Source: Methylobacterium sp. J-090 | Lineage (GTDB): Bacteria > Pseudomonadota > Alphaproteobacteria > Rhizobiales > Beijerinckiaceae | Assembly (NCBI RefSeq): GCF_022829345.1 | Contig: NZ_JAKSXV010000066.1 | Coordinates: 1-64,000 of the forward strand | DNA length: 64,000 nt | Reading direction: 5' to 3' | Shown here: positions 34,274-42,939 of the stretch, in pieces | Layout: the number at the start of each line of letters is the position of its first letter | Numbering within the stretch: the stretch's first letter is position 1 | The notes under the pieces: generated by a model | Told to the model about the DNA's origin: nothing | Database searches by the model: none | The model's input: the letters and a program-made list of their open reading frames with translations, nothing else | Program-made: the position numbers and the translations under genes

Positions 34274-36370
34274 CTACCGTGGCGCCGGAGCGGCGTCCCC
34301 CTGTTGCTGGATCAGCGGGGTGATGCGGCGGACCGTGACCCTGCGGTTCTCGCGCGAGGCGTTCTGGGTGTTCACCTTGAGGGACTGCTCTCCGTAGCCC
34401 TGCGTGGTCAGGTTCTCCGGTGGCACGCTGAAGTTCTGACTCAGCACGGTGGCCACGGACTGGGCCCTGCGGTCCGACAGGGACAGGTTGTCGACGTCCG
34501 ACCCCACCGCATCGGTGTAGCCCTCGATAAGGAACACCTCCTGCGGATTGGCCTTGATCGCCCGGTTGATCGCCGCCGCGATGGTGGAGAGGCGTGCAGC
34601 CTGATCCGGCGTCACCGTGAACGAGCCCGTGTCGAAGGTGATCGTGTCGATGTCGATGCTTCGCATCCGGGCGCGCAGCTGCGGGCTGTAACGCACCTGA
34701 TCCAGGGTGTAGCGCCGGTCCACTGCCACCACCGGCGGGGCTGAGAGGGCCTCGTAGACGGTACCCTCGTCGGCGCCGTCGTAATCCACCACGTAGCGGT
34801 TGCGCGGGATGCGGATGTCCGGCGGGGGCAGATCGACCACGTCGTCGTAGATCGGCCGCCGCGCGCCGCCGCCGAAGGCGTTGTCGATAATCACGACCTC
34901 GCGGCCATCGCGGAACCGGCGCGACCGACGCACGAGCCGGCCGTCGTCGTCGACGATGGTGACGATCTGCTCGCCGCCCGGCCGATCGAGATACGTGATC
35001 GTGTCGCCGCCGCGCCGCTCGCTGCGATAGCCGCCGCGACCGAGATCGCGGAAGCGTTCGTTCTCGTCGTGCCGGATGAAATAACTGTCACGGTCGCGCA
35101 CGATGATGCGGCCGGGCTCGCGGATGTAGGTCCGGCCATCCTCCTGGAACTCGCGCCGGTCGCGGCGGACCCGGTCGAAGTCACGGGTCTCGTCGTCGTC
35201 TCGAAACCCGCCAGGGATGTAGCCGGGCCGGCCCGGGGCGTTGAAGCCTGAGCGCGGACCGGCGCGCTCGAACGCGTCGCGGCGCTCGCGGTCCTCGCGC
35301 CGGTCGTCGCTGCGCCGATCGTCACCGCGCAAGGTCTCGTCACGCGGGCCACGGTCGCGCACCCCTTGATCGCGCGGGTCCTGGTCACGCGGGCCACGGT
35401 CGCGCAGGCCGTCGTCGCGATTGCCGCGCGGGTCGGTCCGGTCCGGCGGCACACCCGGTCCCCGTCCGTCCGCGCCCGGCGCGCCGGGTGGAGTGAACGG
35501 GCGCCCCGGCACGCCGGGTCGAGCGTTCGGCGCGACCGGGGGCGTGCTTTCAGGAGTGGGCTGCGGCGCAACCTTCGGCGCCGCCGGTTCCGTCGGCGAT
35601 TGAGTGGCTCGGGGATCGGCCGGCTGAGCCGGCCTTGCGGGTTGAGCCGCGTTGGGAGCGCGCGGGTCGGCGGCCGCGGGTGGGGTCGGCCGGTTCGGTG
35701 ACGGGGGAACCTGCCGCTCAGCCGGGGCGGCATCGGGACCGCGCCGTCCCGGCTCGGGCGCATTCGGACGCTCGGGCTCCGTACCCGGCGCGCGCCGGCT
35801 CGGCTCGGCCGGACGGGCCGGCGCCGGCTCGGGCACGCGCTCCCGGGTGGCTGGTGGACTCTGCTGCTCCTGCCGGCCGGGACGCTCCTGTCTCTCAGGA
35901 CGCTCCTGTCTCTCAGGGCGTTCTTGCCGATCGGGGCGCTCCTGCCGAGGCGCCGGACGTTCCCCTGTCCCACGGTCCTCCCGGGGATCGCTGCGCTCCT
36001 GGCGTGGGGCAGCCCGCTCGCGCTCCTGTCGCGGCTCGGGGCGCTCCTGCCGGGGTTCCGGTCGCTCTGGCCGGGGTTCGGGCCTTTCCTGTCTGGGGGC
36101 TGGCCGGTCCTGCCTCGGCTCCGGCCGCTCCTGACGCTCCGGCCTCTCTTGGCGTTCCGGCCTCTCTTGGCGTTCGGGCCGCTCACGGGTAGGCGGACCG
36201 CCGCGCGGTCCTTCGCCACCGGGGCCGCGTGGTCCCTCGCCGCCGGGCCCGGCCTGCGCCAGCTGAATCGTGCCGCCCGCCGCCCAGCTGGGGCCGGCCT
36301 GGAAGGCCCCCGACAGGGCCAGGGCCGGCAGGATCGTGCCGGTGAGGAGGAGCAGGCGGATGGGCCGCAT
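34274..36370 (-). CDS. OmpA-family protein with long repetitive Arg/Glu/Pro region
   Basis: A 698-residue exported protein. Residues 1-~40 are a signal peptide. Residues ~45-400 are low-complexity and very rich in Arg, Glu, Pro, Gln and Asp. RPERQE units recur near the start and again later, and RDRGPRDQ-type units follow. Residues ~410-560 form a basic/acidic DUF1236-like region. The C-terminal ~110 residues are an OmpA-like peptidoglycan-binding domain: ITFDTGSFTVTPDQAARLS, EGYTDAVGSDVDNLSLSDRRAQSVA and GYGEQSLKVNTQNASRENRRV. The Asp and Arg residues that clamp diaminopimelate are present. It likely tethers the outer layers to peptidoglycan. A GTG nine bases upstream (36379) is an alternative start. 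Confidence 0.85.
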   Translation of the reverse strand: MRPIRLLLLTGTILPALALSGAFQAGPSWAAGGTIQLAQAGPGGEGPRGPGGEGPRGGPPTRERPERQERPERQERPERQERPEPRQDRPAPRQERPEPRPERPEPRQERPEPRQERERAAPRQERSDPREDRGTGERPAPRQERPDRQERPERQERPERQERPGRQEQQSPPATRERVPEPAPARPAEPSRRAPGTEPERPNAPEPGRRGPDAAPAERQVPPSPNRPTPPAAADPRAPNAAQPARPAQPADPRATQSPTEPAAPKVAPQPTPESTPPVAPNARPGVPGRPFTPPGAPGADGRGPGVPPDRTDPRGNRDDGLRDRGPRDQDPRDQGVRDRGPRDETLRGDDRRSDDRREDRERRDAFERAGPRSGFNAPGRPGYIPGGFRDDDETRDFDRVRRDRREFQEDGRTYIREPGRIIVRDRDSYFIRHDENERFRDLGRGGYRSERRGGDTITYLDRPGGEQIVTIVDDDGRLVRRSRRFRDGREVVIIDNAFGGGARRPIYDDVVDLPPPDIRIPRNRYVVDYDGADEGTVYEALSAPPVVAVDRRYTLDQVRYSPQLRARMRSIDIDTITFDTGSFTVTPDQAARLSTIAAAINRAIKANPQEVFLIEGYTDAVGSDVDNLSLSDRRAQSVATVLSQNFSVPPENLTTQGYGEQSLKVNTQNASRENRRVTVRRITPLIQQQGDAAPAPR
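35880..36190. repeat. 18-base repeats encoding RPERQE in the OmpA-family gene
   Basis: Degenerate 18-base units are arranged in two clusters (about 35880-35945 and 36085-36190), with related 15-base units between them. All keep the reading frame. They encode RPERQE, RPEPRQ and close variants. Slipped-strand changes in copy number would lengthen or shorten the protein without a frameshift. Confidence 0.7.
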
Positions 36371-36466
36371 GGAAGGCACTCACGGTCGTGGATGAGGCCT
36401 TCGGAACAGGATTGGGGCCGGATGGTTCCCGTTTCGACCGCTTCCGGTCTCCGGCTCTCTGATCCG

Positions 36467-37498
36467 TCAGGGGGTTCCGGTGCGGGTCTGGCCCTGAACC
36501 GAGAACAGGTTCGGCGCGATGATCCGGACGGGCTGGCGTTCCTCGCCCGCGGCCGCGGCGGGCGCGGCCTCGATGGCGGTATGCTCCGCCACGGCGCCGG
36601 TCTCGGTGGTCACGAGGCCCGTGCGGTTCGCCGCGTCGGCGGCCAGGACCGCCGCGGTCTTGTCGGCCCGCCCGACGAGGGTGAGGCGCACCTTCGGTCG
36701 CGACAGGGCCTCGGCCTGCATCGGCGTGACGAAGATATCGCCCTTGTGGCGCACCAGCATGCTCTCGGCCTTGACCAGGGACTGAGCCCAGCTCTGACCC
36801 TCCCGCTTGCACGAGCAGTTCGGGGTGAACGTCGTGCGGAACTTGAAGGCGTTGGCGAGCGACACGTAGGCCTTCGAGCCCCGGAGCGTCGCGGCGTGCT
36901 TCAGGGCGTCGTCGCCATAGGGCATCGAGTAGGCGGCGGCCTCTGCGCCCGGGCACAGGGCCTGGCACAGGTCGTCGGCGCCCTCGCGGCCGTCGGGCAG
37001 ATTGGCCATGGGGAAGTAGGCGCCGTCGCAGGTGCGCACGCAGACCACCTGGGCACCGCCCCGGGCCCGCGGCTCGCGCGGCGTTCCGTCCAGGGCGTTG
37101 AGCGCCACGCGGCTCGCCGTGTCCGTGCAGGCGGAGGCCACGGCCGCCGTGAGCTGCCGGCGGCGCGCGGCGGTGACCTCCCCGTTCTCGGCGCCGTATC
37201 CGGCGTTGAGGGCACGGATGCGCTGCTCCACGGCTCCGCATTGCGGTGGCCGCGAATCGAAGAACAGGAACCGGCCGCCCTCGCAGTTCAGGGTGCGGTA
37301 GTAGGCGTTGAGGCGGCCGATCTCGTTCTGGAGCGCCCGGGCGGTGTTCGCGCCGTCGCTCAGGTTGGCGAGCTCCGAGCGGTAGCGCAGGCAGGCGTCC
37401 GTGGATTGCGCCTGCACGTCCCCGATCGTCCCGAAGGTCGCGAGGGTCACGGCGAGCGCCCGGACGAGCGTGCGGATCTGCGGGAGGATCAGCGGCAT
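36467..37498 (-). CDS. DUF2865 domain exported protein
   Basis: A 343-residue periplasmic protein with a signal peptide of about 30 residues ending in DVQAQS. The mature region has many cysteines: ACLRYRSELANL, TLNCEGGRFLFFDSRPPQCG, VCVRTCDGAYFPMANLP, DDLCQALCPGAEAAAYSMPYG and FTPNCSCKREGQSW. The block VRTCDGAYFPM...LCPGA is the hallmark of DUF2865, a family common in Methylobacterium and Bradyrhizobium. Function is unknown, though even cysteine numbers in the core suggest disulfides. The Ala-rich C-terminal ~60 residues look disordered. It lies upstream of the OmpA-family gene on the same strand (97-base gap), so joint expression in the envelope is plausible. Confidence 0.83.
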   Translation of the reverse strand: MPLILPQIRTLVRALAVTLATFGTIGDVQAQSTDACLRYRSELANLSDGANTARALQNEIGRLNAYYRTLNCEGGRFLFFDSRPPQCGAVEQRIRALNAGYGAENGEVTAARRRQLTAAVASACTDTASRVALNALDGTPREPRARGGAQVVCVRTCDGAYFPMANLPDGREGADDLCQALCPGAEAAAYSMPYGDDALKHAATLRGSKAYVSLANAFKFRTTFTPNCSCKREGQSWAQSLVKAESMLVRHKGDIFVTPMQAEALSRPKVRLTLVGRADKTAAVLAADAANRTGLVTTETGAVAEHTAIEAAPAAAAGEERQPVRIIAPNLFSVQGQTRTGTP

Positions 37499-37633
37499 GG
37501 CCTGACAGGATCGGGAGTGGAACCTTGCCGACTCCGGGAATCGGCGCGGCGGCGAAGCGGAAGTTTTGTACCCGCCCTCGCGCGGAGGCGACAGCCTTCC
37601 CACATGCGCCCCAGCCGAGTTGGGGGGGAATGC

Positions 37634-38164
37634 ATGACGATGTGGCTTCGGGGTCTCACAGGGGGAATGACGGCGGTCATCGTCGCGGGGGCGCTCGCGG
37701 GCGCCGCGCCGGCCAGGGCCGAGGAGGCCGACCGGATCTTCGACAAATCGACGGTCTGGCGCCCGCTCACCCCCAACGACAAGCTGGTGGTCTACGGGAT
37801 CGACGATCCCGCCGTGGCCGGTGTCGCGTGCTGGTACACCCAGCCCGAGAAGGGCGGCATCAAGGGCACCCTCGGGCTGGCCGAGGACGTCTCGGACATC
37901 TCCCTGGCCTGCCGCCAGGTCGGTCCCGTGCAGTTCAAGGACAAGCTCGGCCAGGGCGAGGTGGTGTTCAGCGAGCGCCGATCCTTGATCTTCAAATCCA
38001 TGCAGATCGTGCGCGGCTGCGACGCCAAGCGCAACACGCTGATCTACATGGTCTATTCGGACAAGGTGATTCAGGGTTCGCCCAAGAACTCCACCTCGGC
38101 CGTGCCCCTGATGCCGTGGGGGACCGAACTCCCGCCGAAATGCGCCGACGCCATGAAGAAGTAG
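37634..38164 (+). CDS. creA: CreA family protein
   Basis: A 176-residue exported protein of the CreA family. It has an N-terminal signal peptide (about 1-29, cleavage after ARAE). The family block IFDKSTVWRPLTPNDKLVVYGIDDPAVAGVACWYTQPEKGG is followed by GLAEDVSDISLACRQVGPV and FKSMQIVRGCDAKRNTLIYMVYSDKVIQGSPKNSTSAVPL. Three conserved cysteines lie in VACWY, LACRQ and VRGCDA. CreA is periplasmic in E. coli, but its molecular role is unknown. No creBCD genes are present. A G-rich ribosome-binding site precedes the ATG at 37634, with a second ATG six bases on. It is divergent from the DUF2865 gene. Confidence 0.88.
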   Translation: MTMWLRGLTGGMTAVIVAGALAGAAPARAEEADRIFDKSTVWRPLTPNDKLVVYGIDDPAVAGVACWYTQPEKGGIKGTLGLAEDVSDISLACRQVGPVQFKDKLGQGEVVFSERRSLIFKSMQIVRGCDAKRNTLIYMVYSDKVIQGSPKNSTSAVPLMPWGTELPPKCADAMKK

Positions 38165-38230
38165 GCGGCCGCGGACGCACATCCGGCCAGGATCGATCGG
38201 GGCGATCGGTCCTGGGATCGGTCTTGGCGG

Positions 38231-38590
38231 TCAATCCTGGCAGGTGATGCGGATCGGGCGCTCGGCCTGCTTGATCACCGGGACCGCGGGGATCGCACCG
38301 GTGTATTCGTCCTGGGCGGCGACGCCGAAGGAGCCGGCGGCGGCGAAGCCCTGGGCCTCGCACCAGGCATTGGCCACCACCTGGCCGCAGCTGCTCTCGC
38401 CATTGGTAAGGCAATCGCCGACGCCGTAGCCTTCGCCGGCCGGAATCAGGAAGGTCTTCTCCACCTGCGGCGCGGTCTTGGCCTGTGGCGCGGTCTTGGC
38501 GGGGCTCTCGCCGTCGCCCCCCGCGAGCGCGGCCGACGAGATCAGGGCGAGGGCGAGGAGAGCGCCGATTTCGGCGGCCGGGCGGCGCAT
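38231..38590 (-). CDS. Small exported cysteine-containing protein
   Basis: A 119-residue protein with a signal peptide (about 1-24, cleavage after LALAGG region). A short linker repeats KTAPQ twice. The mature domain has four cysteines: GDCLTNGESSCGQVVANAWCEAQGF and a final RITCQD. This spacing suggests two disulfides. It includes AASFGVAAQDEYTGAIP-like residues seen as AAAGSFGVAAQDEYTG. The family is recurrent in Hyphomicrobiales as hypothetical secreted proteins. Function is unknown. It is convergent with creA (stops 66 bases apart) and divergent from cysS. Confidence 0.72.
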   Translation of the reverse strand: MRRPAAEIGALLALALISSAALAGGDGESPAKTAPQAKTAPQVEKTFLIPAGEGYGVGDCLTNGESSCGQVVANAWCEAQGFAAAGSFGVAAQDEYTGAIPAVPVIKQAERPIRITCQD

Positions 38591-38926
38591 GGGCAAAACC
38601 TCGATGGAGGGATTCGGGTTCGGGGAAATCTCAAGGGTCGAAATCTCACGGGTCCAGGTAAACAAACCCTTTCCGCCACGGATCGCTTTCGATAGGCGGC
38701 GGGGCGGCGCTGTTCTCGAATTGCTCATGGATTCGGGGTAGCCCAGGACGGCTCGCGGAACCGTCGCCTTCGCGCAACAGGCGGCCCGTGCAGCGCGGCC
38801 GCCCACCCATTGGACGGGCCGGTCGCGGCGGAGTACCGACGCCGGGAAGCGGCGAGAAACCAAGGCGCTAGGGGCGGTCGAAGCACGCGGCACACGCGGC
38901 CCGCCCGAGGGACGAGGGACGGTTTC
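38591..38926. other. Divergent intergenic region before cysS
   Basis: No gene is supported in these 336 bases. A short direct repeat (AATCTCAAGGGTCGA and AATCTCACGGGTCCA) lies near 38627-38660, within the likely promoter area of the small exported protein. The cysS promoter must lie to the right, but no convincing -35/-10 pair was picked out. Confidence 0.45.
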
Positions 38927-40303
38927 ATGGCCCCGATGTTGCGGCTCTACAACACGCTGACCCGGCAGAAGGCCGCGTTCACGCCGATCGATCCGAGCCA
39001 TGTCCGGATGTATGCCTGCGGGCCGACGGTCTACGACGCGGCCCATATCGGCAATGCGCGCCCGATCATCGTCTTCGATCTGCTGTTTCGGCTCCTGCGC
39101 CATCTCTACGGCCCGGCGCACGTCACCTACGCCCGCAACGTCACCGACGTGGACGACAAGATCAACGCCCGCGCGGCGGCGCGCGGCATCACCATCCGCG
39201 AACTCACCGACGGGACCCTCGCCGCCTTCCACGACGACATCCGGCGCCTCGGCGTGCTGATGCCGGAGGACGTCAACGTGGCGGGGGCGCGTCCCAGTTT
39301 CGTCGAGCCGCGCGCCACGGACCATATCGCCGAGATGATCGCCATCATCGAGGGGCTGGTGGCGGCGGGCCACGCCTACGTCGCGGCGGGCCACGTGCTG
39401 TTCGACGTGCCCTCCATGCCCGATTACGGCGGCCTGTCGAAGCGGCCCCTCGACGAGATGGAGGCCGGCGCCCGCGTCGAGGTCGCCCCCTACAAGCGTT
39501 CGCCCCTGGATTTCGTCCTGTGGAAGCCCTCGAAGCCCGGCGAGCCGTCCTGGCCCTCGCCCTGCGGCCTCGCCGAACCGGGCCGTCCCGGCTGGCACAT
39601 CGAGTGCTCCGCCATGTCGTGGAAGCACCTGGGGCAGACCTTCGACATCCATGCCGGCGGCATCGACCTCATCTTCCCGCATCACGAGAACGAGGTCGCC
39701 CAGTCGCGCTGCTGCTTCGGCACCGACGTGATGGCCCATGTCTGGCTCCACAACGGCTTCCTGCAGGTGGAGGGGGAGAAGATGTCGAAATCGCTCGGCA
39801 ACTTCATCACCATCCGCGACGTGCTCAAGGACTGGCCCGGTGAGGTGGCTCGCCTCGCCATGCTCAAGACGCATTATCGTCAGCCCATCGACTGGACGCT
39901 CCGGGGCCTGGAGGAGGCGAGCCGAACCCTGGAGCGCTGGTACGGGATCGTCGGCGATGCGGCCGCCGGGATGATCCCGGCCGGGGTGCTCGAACCGCTG
40001 AGCGACGATCTCAACACCGCCTCGGCGCTGGCCGAACTCCACCGCCTCGACGATCCCGCCAGCCTCAAGGCCGGCGCCAACCTCATGGGCCTGCTCACCC
40101 AGACTCAATCGGCCCGCGAGCAGGGCAGCATCCGGGCCGCCGGGGTGGACGTGTCCCGGGTCGAGGCCCTGATCGAGGCCCGCCGCGCGGCCCGCGCCGC
40201 CAAGGACTGGGCCGCCTCAGACCGCGTCCGCGACGAGCTCCTGGCGATGGGCGTCGCGGTGAAGGACGGCAAGGACGGCACCACCTGGAGCGTGGCGCCG
40301 TGA
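38927..40303 (+). CDS. cysS: Cysteinyl-tRNA synthetase
   Basis: A 458-residue class I aminoacyl-tRNA synthetase that charges tRNA-Cys. The class I signature appears as [10 protein letters not shown] (HIGH-like) near residue 40, and KMSKSLGNF is intact at ~285. The zinc-ligand residues are in [19 protein letters not shown] and [11 protein letters not shown]. The C-terminal helical DALR-like part follows ([14 protein letters not shown]). The ATG at 38927 begins directly with the family N-terminus ([15 protein letters not shown]); a longer in-frame start at 38810 adds unrelated residues. Length is normal. Confidence 0.97.
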   Translation: MAPMLRLYNTLTRQKAAFTPIDPSHVRMYACGPTVYDAAHIGNARPIIVFDLLFRLLRHLYGPAHVTYARNVTDVDDKINARAAARGITIRELTDGTLAAFHDDIRRLGVLMPEDVNVAGARPSFVEPRATDHIAEMIAIIEGLVAAGHAYVAAGHVLFDVPSMPDYGGLSKRPLDEMEAGARVEVAPYKRSPLDFVLWKPSKPGEPSWPSPCGLAEPGRPGWHIECSAMSWKHLGQTFDIHAGGIDLIFPHHENEVAQSRCCFGTDVMAHVWLHNGFLQVEGEKMSKSLGNFITIRDVLKDWPGEVARLAMLKTHYRQPIDWTLRGLEEASRTLERWYGIVGDAAAGMIPAGVLEPLSDDLNTASALAELHRLDDPASLKAGANLMGLLTQTQSAREQGSIRAAGVDVSRVEALIEARRAARAAKDWAASDRVRDELLAMGVAVKDGKDGTTWSVAP

Positions 40304-40360
40304 TCGCCCCCTCCGGTCTTATCCGAACGTCGTCCGACCCCCCGATCGGCTAGAGTGACA

Positions 40361-40963
40361 TCACAGCCGCTCGGTCACGAACGCCTCGGCCTCGGGGGAG
40401 GTGGGGGCCTCGGCGGCGGCGTCGCGCAGGAGCCCGACCACGGCCTCGGCCTCGTGGGCCACGAGGTAGCTGAGGTCGAGGCCCTCGCGGATGAAGCCCT
40501 GGGCCCGCATGTGGTCGAGGAGCGTCAGCAGGGGCGTCCAGAAATCGGCCACGGAGAGCAACAGGATCGGCTTCCTGTGCTGGCCGAGCTGCGCCCAGGT
40601 GAGCTGCTCCACCAGTTCCTCCAGGGTGCCGATGCCCCCCGGCAGGGCCACGAACGCGTCGGAGCGCTCGAACATCAGCCGCTTGCGGGTGTGCATGTCC
40701 TCGACGACGATGGTCTCCTGGATCTCGTCGAGCATGCGCTCGCGCGACTTCAGGAAGCTCGGGATGATGCCGGTGACGTGGCCCCCGTTCTCGAGGACGG
40801 CGCGGGCCACCGTGCCCATCAGTCCGACATTGCCGCCGCCGTAGACGAGGCCGAGGCCGGCTTGCGCCAAAGCCTTGCCCAGGGTCTCGGCCGCCGCCGT
40901 GAAGGCGGGGTCGCCGCCGAAGCCCGAGCCGCAATAGACGCAGACGGTTCTTACCGGGGCCAT
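40361..40963 (-). CDS. LOG family protein (TIGR00730; predicted nucleotide 5'-monophosphate phosphoribohydrolase)
   Basis: A 200-residue Rossmann-fold protein of the lysine-decarboxylase-like/LOG family. It has VCVYCGSGFGGDP at the start, GLGLVYGGGNVGLMGTVA for nucleotide binding and the active-site motif ALPGGIGTLEELVEQLTWAQLG (PGGxGTxxE). Despite old annotations, these proteins do not decarboxylate lysine; they hydrolyse AMP or cytokinin riboside monophosphates to release the base. The ATG at 40963 gives a normal N-terminus. It is convergent with cysS (stops 57 bases apart) and divergent from the LysM gene. Confidence 0.9.
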   Translation of the reverse strand: MAPVRTVCVYCGSGFGGDPAFTAAAETLGKALAQAGLGLVYGGGNVGLMGTVARAVLENGGHVTGIIPSFLKSRERMLDEIQETIVVEDMHTRKRLMFERSDAFVALPGGIGTLEELVEQLTWAQLGQHRKPILLLSVADFWTPLLTLLDHMRAQGFIREGLDLSYLVAHEAEAVVGLLRDAAAEAPTSPEAEAFVTERL

Positions 40964-41184
40964 GCGTCGCCTCCCATCCGGGTCCGGCCGCCCGGACGGC
41001 GCGCCGCGTCCACGGGCCAAAGTGCTGATTTTATGGGAGATCCGGCCGTCGGGCAGCCATCGGTGTTTGGTGTTCCGGTCATGTTCGTTAATATGTCGCC
41101 GTCAAGTGCCGATTTGTCGCCGGGGCAGGTCGAGGTTCGACTGCGTTCTCGCCGCCCGGACGATGGAAGAGGGAGTGGTGCGTC

Positions 41185-42765
41185 ATGAAGGCGGAGTTGC
41201 GACGGAGCATCTTCCTCGCCTGCGTGGGGCTTCTGGGCGGCTTCACCCTCGTCGTCACCCTCTACGGCGCGAGCGAGTTGTTCAAGCAGGGATTCGGCGC
41301 ACCGGAGGGCCGGGCTGCGCCCCTCGCCACCGAGCCGGCCCCGAGCCGGGGGGAGGGGAGTCCCGTCGCGCCGGGAAAGCCCCGGTCGGACCGGTCGCCG
41401 GGGCCGGGCCAGATGTCCGCCCTGTCGTCGGGGGACAATCCGGCCGCGCCGGGGGGCGTGTCGCCGCCGGCCGGCGGGGAGGCGTCCGCGCCGACCTTCG
41501 ACATCATCCGCGTCGAGCCCTCGGGCGAGACCGTCATCGCGGGCCGGGCTGCGCCCAACACCACCGTCGAGATGCTGCGCGACAACGAGCCGATTGCCCG
41601 TGTGCTCGTCGACCCGTCCGGCCAGTTCGCCATCGTGCCGCCTGCCCTGTCCCCCGGCAGCAGTGAGATCACCCTGCGCTCCACGGGGGCCGACGGCCGG
41701 TCCCTCGTCTCCCGGGAGAGCGTGGCGGTGGTGGTGGCCGCGAAGCGCGACGCCAAGCCCCTCATCGCCCTGACCTCGCCCGACAAGCCCACGGTGGTGC
41801 TGTCGCAGCCCGATCCGGCGGCCCCGGCGCAGGCCGCCGCCGACCCCCGGGATGGCGACACCACCGCCAAGGGCGACACCAAGACCGCTGCCAAGGGGGA
41901 CTCGAGCAAGGGGGACTCGAGCAAGGCGGACCCGAAGTCGCCGGCGCAGGCTGATGCCCGACCATCCGCGAAGCCGGAGGGGACGCCGGTCAAGATCGTC
42001 AGCGTCGAGGCGGAGGAGGGCGGGCGGCTCTACGTCACCAGCCAGGCCCAGCCCGGGGCGACGGTGCGGCTCTACCTCAACGACACCCTGGTGGCGCCGG
42101 GCAGCGCCGGGGCCGACGGGCGCGTCGCCTTCACCATCGGGCGCGGGGTCCAGCCGGGCGCCTACGCCATCCGCGTCGACCAGGTCGATCCCGTGTCCGG
42201 CAAGGTGAAGACCCGCTCGGAGGTCGCCTTCACGGTCCCGGTCCCGGCGTCGAAGCCGGCCGGGATCAAGCCCGCCGCGGCGAAACCCGCCCCCGTCGCC
42301 TCCGCCGCACCGGCGCCGGCCGGGCCCGGACCGTCGACGCCTCCGGCGAAGATTGCCCTGTTGCCCCAGCCGCTTAAGGCCGATCCGCCCCGGACCGGGG
42401 CCACCCTTCCCACCCCGGCGATGACAGGTCCGGGCCCCCGGCCCGGCACCGAATCCCAGGCGCCCGAATCCCAGGTGCCCGAGCCGAAATTCGCCAACGA
42501 ATCCAAAGTCATGCCCGAACCGAAGCCGGCACCGGAGGCACCCCGCACGGTGTTCGTGCCCGAGATCGGCACGGCGCGGATCGTGCGGGGCGACAGCCTG
42601 TGGCAGATCAGCCGGCGCACCTACGGCAGCGGCACCCGCTACACGGTGATCTACGACGCCAACCAGCCCCAGATCCGCAACCCGGACCGGATCTATCCGG
42701 GCCAGATCTTCGTCCTGCCCACCGACGGCACGGCGGCGGTGACGGGCGCGCAACGGCGCGGCTGA
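41185..42765 (+). CDS. LysM domain-containing envelope protein
   Basis: A 526-residue protein with one N-terminal membrane anchor or uncleaved signal (~9-30). A Pro/Ala/Gly-rich region follows. Two Ig-like or bacterial-adhesion-like segments (~105-190, FDIIRVEPSGETVIAGRAAPN..., and ~265-350, VKIVSVEAEEGGRLYVTSQAQ) each carry a GATV or ANTTV turn pattern. A long Pro/Ala linker leads to a C-terminal LysM domain (~465-515): GTARIVRGDSLWQISRRTYG and RYTVIYDANQPQIRNPDRIYPGQ. The LysM should bind peptidoglycan in the periplasm. An in-frame 15-base duplication encodes GDSSKGDSSK near residue 238. This is a known alphaproteobacterial protein type of unknown exact role. Confidence 0.86.
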   Translation: MKAELRRSIFLACVGLLGGFTLVVTLYGASELFKQGFGAPEGRAAPLATEPAPSRGEGSPVAPGKPRSDRSPGPGQMSALSSGDNPAAPGGVSPPAGGEASAPTFDIIRVEPSGETVIAGRAAPNTTVEMLRDNEPIARVLVDPSGQFAIVPPALSPGSSEITLRSTGADGRSLVSRESVAVVVAAKRDAKPLIALTSPDKPTVVLSQPDPAAPAQAAADPRDGDTTAKGDTKTAAKGDSSKGDSSKADPKSPAQADARPSAKPEGTPVKIVSVEAEEGGRLYVTSQAQPGATVRLYLNDTLVAPGSAGADGRVAFTIGRGVQPGAYAIRVDQVDPVSGKVKTRSEVAFTVPVPASKPAGIKPAAAKPAPVASAAPAPAGPGPSTPPAKIALLPQPLKADPPRTGATLPTPAMTGPGPRPGTESQAPESQVPEPKFANESKVMPEPKPAPEAPRTVFVPEIGTARIVRGDSLWQISRRTYGSGTRYTVIYDANQPQIRNPDRIYPGQIFVLPTDGTAAVTGAQRRG

Positions 42766-42939
42766 CCCCGTCCCGCCCGCGGCGGCGCGGACCGGCGCGC
42801 GCCGGAAAACCCCGCCGTTCCGGACCGGCGCATCCGCCCGGCGCGCCGACGCGGGGCCGCCCCGCGCCGGCGCGCGGCTGTCATTGGACGCGGGCCGGCT
42901 TATATCCGTTCACAATTCAGCCGACACCGAGACCCACCC

